From Tyto alba (lineage: Eukaryota; Chordata; Aves; Strigiformes; Tytonidae), in the NCBI RefSeq assembly GCF_018691265.1, contig NW_024881282.1, forward strand, positions 53,823,122-53,887,121: a stretch of DNA of 64,000 nucleotides, in the 5' to 3' direction. The stretch's first letter is position 1; every line of letters starts with the position of its first letter. The position numbers and the translations under genes are program-made. The notes below the pieces were generated by a model, which did not search any database, was not told the DNA's origin, and worked only from the letters and a program-made list of their open reading frames with translations. This document shows positions 24,516 through 39,403 of this stretch, in pieces.

Positions 24516-27500
24516 GCATGGTTGTAAGATAAATGGTTGATTCTTCTAAAAGAAGAAAGTTCTGTGAGAGTTATGCCTCCAAGTGAAGGGAAACTGAAGT
24601 CACAACTCAATGGTCTTCATTCCCAATAGCTGTGTCTGCACTGTGTGGACCAGAAGATCGTGGCTCTGTCCTTGCCAGTGTAACCAGATTTCTTTTCAAA
24701 AGCAACTATTGGGCACAGAGGGGAGAGTGCACACCAATGCATGGTGTCACCATACAGGCCAGATGTTGTCCATACACACAACTCAGCACCTCACTGAGAA
24801 CCACCCTGTACAGCAGGAGGGATGCAGCCAATGTACCTACATTTGGAAGCAGCAGCCATAAAAGATAGCGCACAGAGATAAAGGTGTCCTTCACAAGTTA
24901 CCAAACGAGAGATTTCAAAGAGCTTCAGCAACCAGTGTGGGCAGTGAGTAGGAGCAGACAGCAGCTGAACATACCATAAACCCAGTGGTGTTTTGACATG
25001 GGTACTGGTTAATAAGTCAATTACCTTTTTGGCTACAAAAAAGGAAACCTCTTTACCTCATAGTATTCTTTATGTTAGCAACTTCCCTCAGCAGCTGTCA
25101 CCAACAGGTAGTAGGTGCCTCCGTGGCCCAGAGACAGCCCAGTGTTGTTGCCAGAGGCTCCAAACCTAAACCCTTCCTGCCTGCACATCTCACAGAAAGG
25201 GATTTTCCACTCTCCAGTCACCCCAACCATTTAGCACTGAGAAGATAAAGACGATAAACTGATATACAAATAATCTTGAGGTAGTCATATGTTTCCTCAC
25301 ATAAATATTTTTGAGGATTTTAAATGATAAGGAACCCATTTACCAAGCTGTGGTAAAGGAGGTGTTTGGCTGTTGAAAAAAGGCAGATAATCAGGGTGAG
25401 AAACATTTTGTTCTGCTGTACATCTCTTTCTTCATACATTGCCAGGAGACAGTAATGATCAGTGAGTCATAAGTACAGTTTCACTGGAATTAAAAGGGGT
25501 AGAAATAGACCAGAAAGTACACCTTATCCTTTCAAGATCCCCCATCCCATAAATATCCAGATCTTCATTAATTAAGGCTTGAATGTAAATTATTGTGATT
25601 ATTGCAAATTAATGCTGGGAACCAATCCAACAGAGTTGTCCAATAGATGTCACAGAAATGCTGAGGCACATATGCTTTTCTCCACAATACCACCAGGAGC
25701 CACATCACTTTCCATGACTCCCCAATATGTACATGCTCCTGGTGAGAGAATTTAACATCATGCATCTGACAGTTTTGAGGCCTTGAGGCACAGAAAGGAT
25801 GAGGTGAAGCAATTCTTAGGTTTATTCCAAATGTAGCAGGTCTTCAGAGCCTTAGAAATAGTCATTTGACACTTGGAAAAACCTTTTCCATGGATGCAGA
25901 GGACTCAGACAAAATACTAGGAAAAGACTTGTCTAATAATTGTTAAAAGAAGAACTCACAAAAGGGTTTCTGCTGCAGTAAAATATCCTCTCTTTGTAGT
26001 CTCACCCATGTGATTCTTGTATGGATGAAGTCCTGTCTCTAGGGGATAACAGCAGCTACAAAAGCCCACCAGATGCTTTTCTAATTTCCTTTTATCATTA
26101 ACACTGATACTATCCAGATGGGAACGTTGTAGCTATCTGAGTAACAGTGAATGGCATATTACTCACAACTTCTAATAGTGCTTGGATGTAAGTCTCCAGC
26201 TAGGTGTTCCAGAAGAACTCCAGGTTAACTGAAAGCATCAGCACCTGAAATTATTCTCATTACTTGTTTTATGATAGCAACAGGAGACTAGTGAACTAAG
26301 ATGACAGAGACTGTAGGAATAAACAGACTGTCCCTTCTCCATATCTTTCCTTCCTGCAAGGAATGAAATGCACTGGGGTCATTGCATGAAGATCTAGTTA
26401 TCACCTGATTTAAAAGGGATGTACAAGACTTCTAGCCTACCTTATGTTGCCATGTGCATGGGGTTTTTTGTTAAGATACTTCACTGACAGGACAGTTAAG
26501 TAGCCTGAGTTTTCTGCAACAATTCTTCCAAGTAAGCTCATCACCCTGCAAGGCATCCTTCTGTTGCAAGTGCCTATAAAAGCTTCCGAAACTAAATTTG
26601 TCAATGTCAGCTTCCCTAACATCTTACACGGCAATCTGTTTTGTCTCATCAGGACCCAGCCCCATATATCTATCTACTTCACCCACTCTTTCCCATCTCT
26701 TGCCCCTGAGTGCCCCTATCTGAACTCTGTATTCTTCCATTCCCCCTCCTTGACCTGTGTTCCCACCAGCCAGGACCCTGTTCCTTCTCATCCATGGAAA
26801 GCAAGCTGCAAGTCCTCAATCTGTCCTCCCCTCCTCGTCCTAAGCTGGCCCACGTTTGGCATCCTGAGCCAGAAGCACAAATACAGGCTTCAAAGCGATG
26901 TGTGTGTGAGGCAACAGCAGCCACAATGTCAGCTCGGAGCTCTGGCTGTGCCCTTCTGCCAGCGGGTGGAAGTGCCTGTGTCATGTCTCCCAAAAAGCCC
27001 CCCCACAGTGAGCTGGGAGAGGTTGTGGCTGCTGCTTCCCATTCAAACATCTCACACAACACTGGAGCAAGGTCTGGTCAAGTGTGATAGTCGGAAGAGC
27101 CACCAGCATGTGGTCTGTATTTCCTTGCCTGCAATGAATATCTGGATGTGATCTGAGAGGAACCTCTGCTTCTTAAACTCTGTGTAGTGATTGCTCCCAC
27201 CTCTGAGGGAGTGGGCTGAGAAATCACACTCCACAGCTGGCCTGCTGGTCACCAGCACGAGTGATCTTATATGCTCATAACAGATTGCCACTATGAAAAC
27301 ACAACATATTTCATGAAGCTTTGCAAATCTCCAGGGAATTAACAGAATGATGTGGAGAACTGTGCCAGCTTTGACCCAGGTGCTGGGTTCAGCAGACTGC
27401 TGACTGTGAAGAACTGGTGGGATCGCTTCAACATCTGGGGCTTGGGACTCTGAGCAGGACTCAACCACGCATGTGGCTGATGCAGCAGCAGAGCTGTGCA

Positions 27501-30500
27501 ACCTGCGGCTCATGTCTCAGGAATACTCTTCAGCCGTCCTAAATTGGCATCTCTGGCATCTGAATTTCCAACTGAGACAGTGTTTGGAGACACAACCAAG
27601 AAAAACTGGTAACTGAGGGAGCAGAGAAAGGCCAGTTCTCACAAAGTCAGGCAAGAATTCGCATTTTTGTCTGTTCTGCTCTGTACTGTTGCCTTTCTGA
27701 GATCAAGTCCACACCTCCCCATGCCCACTAGACTCTTCCTCATGGGCTTCTCACCTGCACATCCTGACTGCAGGCATGAGGCATCTGCAGGATGAAAGGC
27801 TTCAGAGCCTCTCCTGAAGATAGAGAAGATCAAGGGCTTGTTTCCCTCCCTAGTCCTGCATCTTAAGCTCAGCTAGGTCACTTACAGAAGTGGACAGAGA
27901 ATATTTCTTCTGTGCTGCTACTTTTTAAAATGTGGTACTTTTTTTTTTTAATCTGTTTTTGCCTTTCTGGTCTTAATTTTATTTTAATTTTGGTGTTTTC
28001 ATACATTTTACCTATAAGACTTGCACCTTAGATTCATGATTTTTGGGAAGGTTCAATCCCAAACTTTTGCAGAACTATTTACAAACTGATTAAAACCTGG
28101 AAAGAGACAAGCTAGTTAAAAAACACACTCCAAAAGTCAGCCATTTAGTGTGACAGAGGAAATGCAGATTCTTTCATGTTGCTCCATTATTTTGACCCAT
28201 TTGATCCTACAATTATAATTATTTTGGTGTTATTAGGGAAAGAAAAATTATGATCACTGCATGATGTACTGCCATTGTGATCCAGACACCCATTTGCTGC
28301 TTCACTGTGCTAATTCTCAGCGTTTCTCAGAGTTTGGTTAGAGTCATGGATTAGGATAGCATGTACGCAATCAGTGTAGCAATCAGAATTATAACAAAAT
28401 TGAGTTAAGTCTTTAACTGCACTGTTCCAAGTGTTCATTAATCAATATGCTTATCAAGTTGTTTTTTTAACGTGCTATTATTCTTCTGGCAGCAAACGCA
28501 ATTTTCTTGCATATGGAGTGGAAGATTTATCACTGTCTCCTAAGCAAGTGAATGACCTCCACCACAGTAAGGAGCAAAACATACTATAGCTACGAGGTAC
28601 ATACCTAAACACATGGTGCAGAACAGGGAGCACTGGGAACACCACACAGAGTTGTTCATATGTAAAACAACTATGCTTAGCCTTGCACTTTCTTGCTTGC
28701 TGGGTGTCTGCAAGCAGATCCAGTCTCTCAGTGCAAATGCAAAGTAACTTTAAGGCTGCCATAATTTTCATCTGCATTGAACAAGTGCAGGAAAACCTGC
28801 AGATCTCGAGATTTTCTGGGGTTTCTAATACATGTAGGCTTTCCCAGAAGAGATAACAGAAGCTTAGTGAATCTAGGACCAAGTCCCTTGCCAAATCTCA
28901 TATTCCTCCTCTGAACTGAAGGGCTGCTTACAAGTACTTTATAGTGGAAAAAAATATTAGGTATTGAGAAATCTGTCTCCTATTCCTAGCATTCCTTTTA
29001 ATTGCATCTGAACTTTTTGAGTCACATTTGACATTAAAATACAGTGTGAGGTAGAGATCAGATAGAAAGTTCAGCTGAATCAGTTGAAGTTTCTCAGAGA
29101 AAAACAATTGAAAAAGGAGGTAAGAAAAAAGGCTTAGACAGTGCTAATAAATGCATCTCAAAAGCACAGTTTAAATAAACAGATAAATGCATAATGTTTT
29201 CAGTACAAAATTCAGTCCCACTCATCCCATAATAATCAGTTTTCATTTTAATATAACAAAATATTTGTAACATCCTCACCACTACTTTTAATTCCCGTGT
29301 AACATAAGACCAATTACACTTTTTTCAGACAGCTGTTCTTTTACTTCATATTTTGCTCAGAAGAAATCGTTAATATCTTTCATACAGGCATACGCTTGGT
29401 ACTGTTATAACGTTGTTATCTGAAACAGATTAGAGAAGCAGGTTCATCAGCTGAACAATCTTGGCCCTCATAATATCTTTTTCAGTCTAGCAGAAAATGG
29501 TCTGGTTTATTAATGGCTGCTGTTTACCCAGTTTTTCTGCAGAAAAAAATAATGTGGCTATATTGTTATCTCTGTGGCAACACACCGTATGTTTTCAATG
29601 GACATACTCAAGAAAAAGTACTGTTCTTTTTTTTTTTGTCATTTATTGTATCTCCATTATCAAGTCAAGTCCCAGCTGAAGTAAGGACCTTGAGTGTATT
29701 GGATTACAACCATGCAGTAATATCTGTCTCTCATGTATTATTCCCACCTGTCATGCATTTTCCCTCTCAGAATAAGTATTAAAAGAATAGAAAATGATTA
29801 ATTCAGTATCTCTATTCAAAATGGAGATATATAAAAGAGCAGCTATTCCATTAAGTAGTTGTTTATTTCAAAGGGATAAAGATGAGTTTGAATCAAAGAT
29901 ATTTCTAGTTTCCTTTGTTACTGCTCTGTTTAGGCAGAGACAACAGCTTCTAGTAGTTTTTATAGTTGACATTGCAAAAGATTCTATTTTGGTTTGAAAC
30001 GTTCATTTGACAGTAGCATTTACTAACATACCCCGATGAGCAAATAGAATATATTTGAAGCACTTCAAGAATATATATTTTATTTCCTAATAATCATTGA
30101 AAGCTCATGGCCAGATTTTACCAGGCTGCGTTCAATTCAAGGTCAAGTCTGTAGGGCAAAGATCACTTCAGACCACTTTTACAGTCCTGTTGTATGAATA
30201 TAGCAGTTCCCAACAGAAATTAAAAAAGATTTAGGAAAAATGTTGAAAAACATTGTAAATAGATGCTGATGTTCTCATCAATCTGCTAAGTCATGCTTAT
30301 CCTGTTGCTATTTCTCCTTCAACTAATTTTATTTACAGTTTCATTGTATGGATATTTTCAGGAAGAAGAGCTGAGCAAACGCAATTTTCATTATGGGGTG
30401 ATTTAGGTATTTTCATATTTGTCCTAAATCAGATTGGAACCAATTTCTATGGGAAGAACACACATGAAGAATTTCAGTTTGGAAAAGTGTTTCCTGGGTG

Positions 30501-31537
30501 TGCAGGCATGTAGCAGCCAGGATTTGTTATGGGACTCTGCAGAAGGGATGCCCTGGCGCATGATAATAAGGAAATTTATTCCAAGGACCTGAAGCACTGT
30601 GCCTGTAGTTCAGATTAAGCAAACCCAAACCAATCTATTTTATTTCAGTTCTATCAGTACAACCAGTTTGTAAATTTAACATTTTCTTGTGAAAATTTGC
30701 CATTTTGCAGGATTTTATTAAAGGTTAAACCCCTGTTTTTCTTTGGAAGTCCCTAGTCAGGTCCAGAAGAAAGTGGATCTTATAGCTGCACACTGACACA
30801 TTCAAGGAAAATTAAGTTTTAAATAAACTCAAGCAGGTTAAGTACACAGTCACCCGGGCAACAAATAGTAACTGTGACTCACCCCAGCAATGGCAGCTAC
30901 TCAGCAGAGTTCAAGAAGCTGATCTTTCAGCCTGAGAACTCTTGTCATTCACTCTTTGGGATAGGCAATTTGCGGAATAAAACAATCCACGACGTTTCAT
31001 CAAATGAATTTGAGGAAATCATGAGATGCTCATAAAAAGTTTGTGAAAAAAAGAAAGGCTAAATCTGTCAGGAAATATATATTGCTGCTATTCCTTCTAT
31101 TGGTTTGGATATAAAGTAGTTTCAATTACAAGATATTGAGGATATCATTAAACTCCCTTCCAAAACAGAAGTTGCTCTCCCTCAGCTCATTCAACTGTTT
31201 TTGTATTTTCATTTAGGAATTCCAACACAAATATTTAGCCATAAGGAAATGTTGCAAGCAAAATAAGACTTATGCACAAAATGCTGCAATTTAAAATAGA
31301 AAGAGTCCTCCTTTGACAAGGTTAAATGCAACTTTTAACACTCTAAGGATGCCAGCAGACAAAACATAGAAATAAAAAGCAGGGAGCCAAAAGACGCATA
31401 TGGAGTTAACAATGCTCTTTAAAACCTCAGCGGAGGGCTGAGATGTACATTTTTAAAATAGTTAAGCCTGAGTGTGCATATCAATGTGAGTGTCTTGTGA
31501 AATGAGGGCTGGCGTTCATGGGAGCACCTTCAGAGAG

Positions 31538-31765
31538 CCCCGCAGGGCACGGGGCCACAGCTCAGGATTTTTGGGATGGGCAACAGCAGCTCCTTCGCCC
31601 TGCCTCTGCCAGAGGTCCTCCCTCCCGCGTGGGCCGTTCCCGGGCAGACTGTGGGCATCGGGATTCGTCCTGGAGGCCGGTGTGATGGGTGCTCCTGGGT
31701 CTGGCCAGCTACGTAAGCGATGGTCGTGCTGAGCCTAGCGAGACATCCTGAGACGATACGGCTCA
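31538..31765. promoter_or_regulatory. Isolated CpG cluster (orphan)
   Basis: Roughly 16 CpG dinucleotides in about 230 bp stand out in CpG-poor DNA about 13 kb upstream of the PPM1H exon. No exon or core promoter element could be identified, and the open frames on both strands look like GC-driven chance. It could be a distal regulatory element, a weak unannotated promoter, or remains of a GC-rich repeat. Confidence 0.3.
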
Positions 31766-34700
31766 CTCTCTACACCAAAATCTTTGCCAGCGCTCAAGGA
31801 GGCAGCACTCTGACCTCTGCTCTTCACCTTTAAAGTTATTTGCATCCCAGCAGAGCGTTTAGTTGGCTGGGGAACTTGGGGGGGCTAAACACAGTTACGA
31901 GAAACTGTTGACATCTTTTGATCTCAAAAGTCTCCTTTGTAATTACAGCTGCATCTCCTTTCCACTCTGGGGGATGCTATTGTACCTGTAACTTTGAAAC
32001 ACAAACGAAGAAGATGGATAGGGGCTATAAGGAGCTGGGAGCAGACCCAATCTTTTCCACAATGCATCAGCTGTGATTTTTGTGACAGCCCACACTTGTG
32101 GTAACTTCCCCTGCAAATCATACTGCTTCGCTGGCAACACCACCAGGGGAAATAAAAAAAAACTGTGCCCAATTCTGACCTGCTCTATACTTGTGCACCC
32201 ACACATCAACCCACTTGCATTGTTTGATGTAAGCCGTGTCCAGTTAGAGAAGAATTGGGCCACATATTCAAGAGCAAGCTCTCTCCAAAACAGTGTGTAC
32301 ACCAGAACAGTCCCTGGACCAGTCCAGTAACTTACAGACTCAACGGGCATCTCCGTGCTGTCTGGCAAGAAGAGGCAGCCCTGGGGCGCAGCTGTGTCCC
32401 CCCGTGCACATCCCCCCGGGGTGCAGGCACGCAGGGATCACTTGTTCAGATCGGGACAGACTCAGTCCTACCACCCAGACTGGAAACCTCCTTCTTCCAT
32501 TTGGATCTGGTTTTGTTACGATGTCATATACCATCTATAAAAGCTTAAGGTGTTTTATACAAACTACGTATGCAGGTGCAGGAATGCATCTGCATAATAC
32601 AGTTATTTTAACTTTCCTACAGGGAGAATTCTTTCCCTGCACTGGCTAAGAAGAAGCTGACAGCCTTAGGCAGCATTTTTTTTTTTCCTCATACCACATT
32701 AAAACATTGCTATTCAGAATGAATTTGAGTGTGAAGCATATTGATGCTTCAGAATATAAGTGCAGAATTCCCTTTTGGCATTAATGGTATTTATGAAAGA
32801 AATCAGAAGAACTTGTTCAAATTTAAAATGTGGTAATATTTTGTATTCTGGCTATTTTAAAATTTTTATTTTATTTCTGCTAAAGGAAAATAAAAAACAG
32901 TCTGAAGAGATTTACATTAAAAGATATCAGAAGATCCACTACCCTGATCCACTGAAGGAGATTCTTGCATAAAGTTTCTCCCTGTTGAAAAGGCAATAGT
33001 TTTCCACATAGATGTTGTTGTTGCTATGGAATTAATCTTTATTTTATTAAGAGCATTCTGAGCTCATATGCACTTTTCATTATTCAAGAGATGCGACTAC
33101 TCTGTTAATGGCTGGCTAGAAGTGATACACAGAGACACTGAGAACTTGTTCGGAAGAGACTGAAGAGGAAGAACACATATGACTCATACAAAACTGTACC
33201 GAGCATTGTGTTTCTACAAAAGGTAACTGTCTACGAGCCTGAGGAGCACAGGCTGCTGGGACCTCCTGTCCTCTGCCACAGAGGGTCCGTGCTGGCTCTG
33301 CGTCTGGGCAGTGTGATTTCATCGGGGCAGCCCTAGCTGAGAGCTCTTCAGTTTAACTGGGGAGAAGCAACGGTCTGGCCTTCAGCACAGGTCGGGGGGA
33401 GATTATCAAGAATAATGCTGGCACCTCTGTCATGCTGATGCCTGCATTATTTCATTTCACTGTGACCATTGCTGTAACCCAAGCTATCAAAACTAAAACT
33501 ACCTGCACTGCAGCTCCCCTTCACAGCTATCTTTGGTATAATGATTATCACCAAAAAAAAAGGACAGAAAATATGATTGTGTCCTAATCCTGCCAGTGTT
33601 GGCACATCACTAATTTTACATGGATGAGCAATTCTGGCAAACGGTTATATAAAAATTTAGTTGGGTTTATTAATTCTTGCAGTATTTCTATTATGATACA
33701 GTAGGTTTATTTTTCCAAATCAGTGTTCAAGATACAATTGATGATGTGTGCATTAGGAAACAACAGGAAAAGATGAGTGTTGAATGCAGCAATATGAGCC
33801 CCTATTTTTGATGGATTACAATCACCAGGGCTTTTTATAAAAATTACTATTTGCTCAGAATAGCAAAGCCAAGTGCTGAACTCTAGATCCTAAATACAGC
33901 TGTGGGAACCTGATGGAAACACATGGCTTCTCAGAGCTGATCACAAATTTTGCTGAAGCTAAAAGGTGGCTGCAGCAGAAGCCAAGTGGAAGAACTTTCT
34001 AAAAAACAGGTTTGCTTTCCTTGGCAGCTTCAGGAGCAGTTGGAAATGAGTTCTAGCCCCACAGTTTTCCTGATGCTCTCATGGCTGTGTTGTGCAGAAT
34101 AACAACATCAAGGTGGCTTAAATGCCTATGAATTCCCTGCAGCAAGGTCTCCTATTAAATGTTTAATATATGGCTATAAAATTACGGCCAATGTTGTTTA
34201 CATCAATAGCATTTACCATGACCCACCAAATTACCCTCATTAAATCAATAGTTTCCAAACTTCATTTTCACCAAGGACCATAGTCTTTGCTGAAACATTA
34301 TTATGGAATTAATAATGGGATTATTATCATAATAGTCCTAAACTACCATAATCCATAATACTAAATCAATATCTTTATGATTCCTGGATGCCTTTTCCCA
34401 CCTCACCCAGACACCTTTTTTATTCCTGCCTTGCTTCAACCCTCCACTGCTCCATTTTAAAATCCCATTTTTCCCTATGGAGTAGCTGGTATCCTCCCAA
34501 AACCACTTCTTGCCATGTTTTCAGTGACTCATTCCTTTCCCCAGAGGGGTAAGGACTTGTGACCCCATAGGGACACTGTCCCTTGTTTCCATCCTTAGGA
34601 GGATTTCTGGTCATTTGCAAGTTTGTGCTCAGGGAAGAGATCCCCCCATTGGGACAAACCCCTCCAGGCAGAGGTACCATGTTAAAATCCTGGGGCACAG

Positions 34701-37700
34701 TCACTGCTTCACTTGGGTGACCCCCCGCACGCTCCCAGAGAGGGGCAGCAAGCTCAGCATACTGCGATGCCAAAGACAAGTTTCAGTCCCTCGTTTAAAA
34801 AAAAAAAAAACGGATGTAAACTCTTACTGAATGGCTTTAGGGCATCTAGAATAAAAGGATAATTGTACATGTGAACTATAATCCCGTGTCACAAATCCCC
34901 CGTGAGGAGCACATGAAAACAACCTGAAAAAGAGAGCGGCACAGTGCCTGCACTGTTTTCCTTAAACATGTTTGCTTAAACTTCAGGGAGTGGCTGGTTT
35001 TCACTGAAAGCGCTGACAGACCAAACCCTCCAACCTTCCTGAGAAACTTCTCTCAAAAAACTTTATCCTTGAAAACCTGCTACATCAATGTAGCTGCCAA
35101 CAGAGTCAGAGAAATACCTGCTTATCAGCATTTTCAGATGCTTCGTATGCAGCTTATACAAGCCTTTCCAACCAGCTTTGAATTTCAGGCTTCATCAGAT
35201 TTAATGGAGCACCGTATCTGTCTTTGTGGTGTCAACACTTTTCTTCGGTCTCCTCTTGAGCTGCAGACTCTCTCCCCCCTCTCACGCCAGCAAAGTTTTT
35301 GACCATGACTTCCAGACCTGCATCTCCCACTCATTGCTGCTGAAATGGGGGTCTTCCCAGAGCCAGCTTGTTTTGAGGTAACTGTCAAGGGTTTATTTTA
35401 CAGTGCTCTCCACCCACCTGAATCCTTTATTATTAAATAAGGCATAAATATAGATGATACAGTTCAAGATTTTTATTAACCACTGGTATTTTAATGGGAC
35501 TGTAGCTCATTAAGTCCCATTACAAAGGTGCAAACGGAGATACCGCAGCCTTTGAAATACTGAAATCCATAGAGGGAACCACTTTTTGGTTCAGGACTGC
35601 AAACTGTAGGCACAAAGGACAAGGGTGTAGCTGTGACCATTTTCCTGTTTTTTGGAGCACATAGACAGTTGTCTGAGGGCTGGAGTCACCAAGACCGGGA
35701 TGAGCAGCCCCAAAACTGCCTCACCACCTTCACTGTCAACCCCACGCTGTGCCCGGCCAGGGAAGGCAGCGAGCAGCGGTAGAGTTATGTTACTCTCATC
35801 TTCAGGGAGACCAAAACTGGTTTTACTTAGGCTGGCAACAAGTTTTGGACCAGCCATGGGGTACCACAACTGCACCGTGGCCTTGGAGGCCGTGAGGTTT
35901 GCACAGGGCTGCTGTGCCGGCCGTGGGCAGAGAGCCCTCAGCACCTTCTTGCTTCAGGCTGGGCTCAGCAAGTGGAGGGGAAAGGACTCTGAAAACACAG
36001 GGTGAAGGGAACTAAGTGGCTACACTGAGAAACAATTGGCAATAACCAGTATTAGCTTACGGCATGCTAATTATTTACTTGCGTGACTCAAATGTATTTG
36101 AGGTGAATGTTTCACTCTCAAAAGGGGCTACAGCTCCATAGAAATCACTGAAGATTTTTTAAAAAGACACTTTATATTTTTTAAAAAGTTGTAAACACAG
36201 ATGTTCAGTCACAAAGAATTATATTTCCAGAAGGTCTGCATATTTATTCTATGTCAGCTATTTGGTGGAAGATTATGAAGCTTGCTTTATTGCTTTAAAT
36301 CTGTTAAAAAGCATCTTTTCTATCCGGTTTCTTAGGTTGTTGCACACAATAGTTGAAAGGCCATGACCCATAGAAGACAAAGGTTAATTTGATTTTCAGA
36401 TACATCAGCTGGAGTAAGCAGAAGGTCATGCAGATTGCCTATTGTTGTGGCAATGTGTTTGCTTAAAGCATTTCCCTCTGCTGCCTCCGCTGCGGAAGCA
36501 GAAATATTCAGACAATCCTGTTTGCACTTTTTCCCCATCAGTCCCCTCCAGAGCCAAACTGATTTCTCCCTGACACAACCTTTTCAGTTTGATTTTAGGC
36601 CTTCATGTTTTCTTGTGGGATTTTTTTTTTTTTTTTGAGAACATCTGAAAAAGACGGTTTCTGTGATCTCAGAAGAGCCTTTAAGTTAGCCCGATGGGTA
36701 TATTGCAACACAACTGAGATGGTCCCAGTTCTAAACCAGTGAAACTCCTTAGTGTCGCTGTATACAGGATGGCCATAACTAAAACTCTGCTAATGCTCTC
36801 CTAAGTGCCTGTCTTAGCTGGAGCTGGCAGCCCTGTAGTACTGAATGAAGTCCTGGGTTTTAGTTGCTGATTCAGTTCAAACTGGGAAAAATGAAGCAGA
36901 TATAACTGTCACATTTTTGTGCCTTGGGCAATTTATTATAAGAAGACACATGAAAAAAGTATTCTTTTTCTATTATTATCATCTTTAAATTCACTCTACA
37001 GAAGACTGTCAAAAGCCATAGCTTCTAGTCAATAAAAAAGGAAATAAAAACCAAAGACAAACCAAGGCAAAAATAAAATCCCAATAAAGAAAATGAGGTG
37101 AGTAAGAATCCATTAGAATAAAAATGCCATGAGCATTAATAAAAGAGAGTGGTCAAGTTACAAAACAAGTGTGGGGCGAAAAAAAAATAGTGTGCTTGTC
37201 CAAGCTAAAAATGGCTTAGAGACCACCCTACTGACACAGGTCTTTGCAGAAAAGCAGCAGAAACTGTAACAAGAGACCTTTGAAGGATACTGTAGAAGAA
37301 AGGACAAAATTTATAGTATCTTGTTACACAACTAAAACAGGTGAGATCTTTTTTTTTACTCTAACACAACATAAGTATTTATATACACACTTTTATTTCT
37401 CCATAAGACATCTGAAAGTGCCAATAAATTCTAAATACTTGCTTTTGCCTTGTTCTTTTTTTCTTTGGCTATTGACAAGATTCTGCATATTAGCTGTAGC
37501 AGTCTGAATGACAGCATATTAATACCAGAATGTCGTGCATTTGGGAAAGCAGGTAGTCAGGCTGACTATGCAGGGCCCTAGGCATCTCATGAGAAGCGCT
37601 GGAAAGAAAAAGATGAATGGAAAAAGTTTCCATATTGCTGCTTACAGAAGATGAGCAGAAATCCAAGAGCTAAATACAGAAGTAGAATAATTTCTTTAAC

Positions 37701-39403
37701 TTTCTCTGTCACCATTTAGTATAGCCAGGACTGTGATTTCTGACAGCATAAAACATCTGGTAAACTCGGCCCAAAGACTAGGAGCATGGGGTTTTGACAA
37801 CTTGCTCAAAAATCCCGCTTCTTTCTTTGGCAAGGCCGGCTGAGAATGAGTGCCATGTAAGGCACCTGGGATTTTGTATGCCCAGGCTGACATTCAAACC
37901 TTAAAGTTCCACCAGAACTGTTTATTTAATTAGTATTTTAAAAAACAAAAATAGAAGCACTGCCTAACTGTGAGCACGGCATGATTGTTAAAGCCCGACC
38001 ATGCTGCAGACACAGCCCCAGCTGACACGTGGTTGAAAACCGGTGCCTGGCTGGCCCGAGCTGCAGGGAAGCTTGTGCAGCAGAAGCCGCAGCCCCGATG
38101 TAAGGAGAGGATCCTTCTTGGTGTTTGCCATCTGCTCTTGAGCCGCCGTCAGCAGACGCGTCCCTCTTACTCTTGAAACAGCCCCATTTAAGGAGCGTCT
38201 GCAAGGAAGGCAGCTAACAGGTTACTCAAAAATTCCCCACCACTTGGTATATACAAATCACTTCCCCACGTGTTTAACCCATGCTTAACTCAGGCACGAG
38301 TCAAGACCATCTTATATTCTGAAATATGCTCCTCGTCAACCCAAAATGTTAAGGCAGTTAAAACTTATATGCCTGTGCTTAGCCAAGCTTTTAGTGCTGT
38401 CCCAGAGCTCCAAGCACCTACAAATACCCACACGTCCTTTTACCTGCTCATTTCCTGTTCTCTCTGCATTGCAACCTATTTGATTACTTTCCGTTTTTTT
38501 GCTGAGACTGTCAGCAAAAGTGTTGCCATTGCTGGTATTTTGAAGCATCTCACATCATCATCAGGGCAAGATGTTCTTTCCCAGGAGCCAAGGCAAAGGA
38601 GCCCCAGAGAAGATATAATCATTTTGCTCCACCTCCCCTATGAAGAGCCACCAATGGGAGCACATAAACAAGCTAATCCCTACTCCATCTCATTATTAGC
38701 AGATTTAGCTACAGGCATTAAAAAGGAACAGATAACAGAAAGTAAGAGGAGGCTGTGGAAGCAAAATTGTGGTGTGATGATGCTGCTTATTGTGAAATTA
38801 GAAGTTTATTTTTAGGATACTTGCAGATAGATTCTTGTAGAAAAAATAATTCTGTAGTTTTAGCAAATGTGAAATTCTTATAGGCTTATGGGCAGTTTAA
38901 ATTGAAGAATTTATTTATATTTATATAGATTGCAAGCAGTTATAAGATTATGTGACATCTTTTACTGTGATTGACAGTCAATTAAGATCCCTCCTTTCAG
39001 TCTCTCAAAAGGAAATCCTGTGTGTGAAATTAATATTGACTAGAGGATGGTGCGGTAGAAATCAGGTATAGCAGAGGAAATAGGTCACTCCAAGTATTGC
39101 TAGTATTTATTTATTTTAAAATTTACTTGGTGCTCCTGCTTGCAAACTGGCAAGAGCACCAATGGCTTCGATCTTGTCAGCTCTGATAAGCCTAGAAATG
39201 CTGGGGGTTGCTGCAGGCGCGGATGGGAGATCTGGTATTGTAGGAAGTAGGATTGATATCTTAATAAGTGGCATTTTCCCCTCCACATCACTATGATGCC
39301 TCAGGCACTGTGCTTCTGAAGGGCCTTTCTCTGGAGATAAAGAGCTTCCTCATGCTTATTAAAGATCGCACAGTACTTTTGAAAAGGTAAGAATAACTTC
39401 ATT

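Noticed and set aside
26564..27151. 195-codon open frame on + strand
   Set aside because: It has no recognisable domain, its frame has competing long frames on both strands, and no splice or start context is visible. The length is within chance for 64 kb read in six frames.
27052..27513. 153-codon minus-strand open frame
   Set aside because: Checked for retroviral or gene-derived motifs; none were recognised. It is treated as chance.
38270..38815. 181-codon open frame on + strand
   Set aside because: It begins at a non-ATG codon, its composition looks random, no domain is seen, and about one frame of this size is expected by chance.
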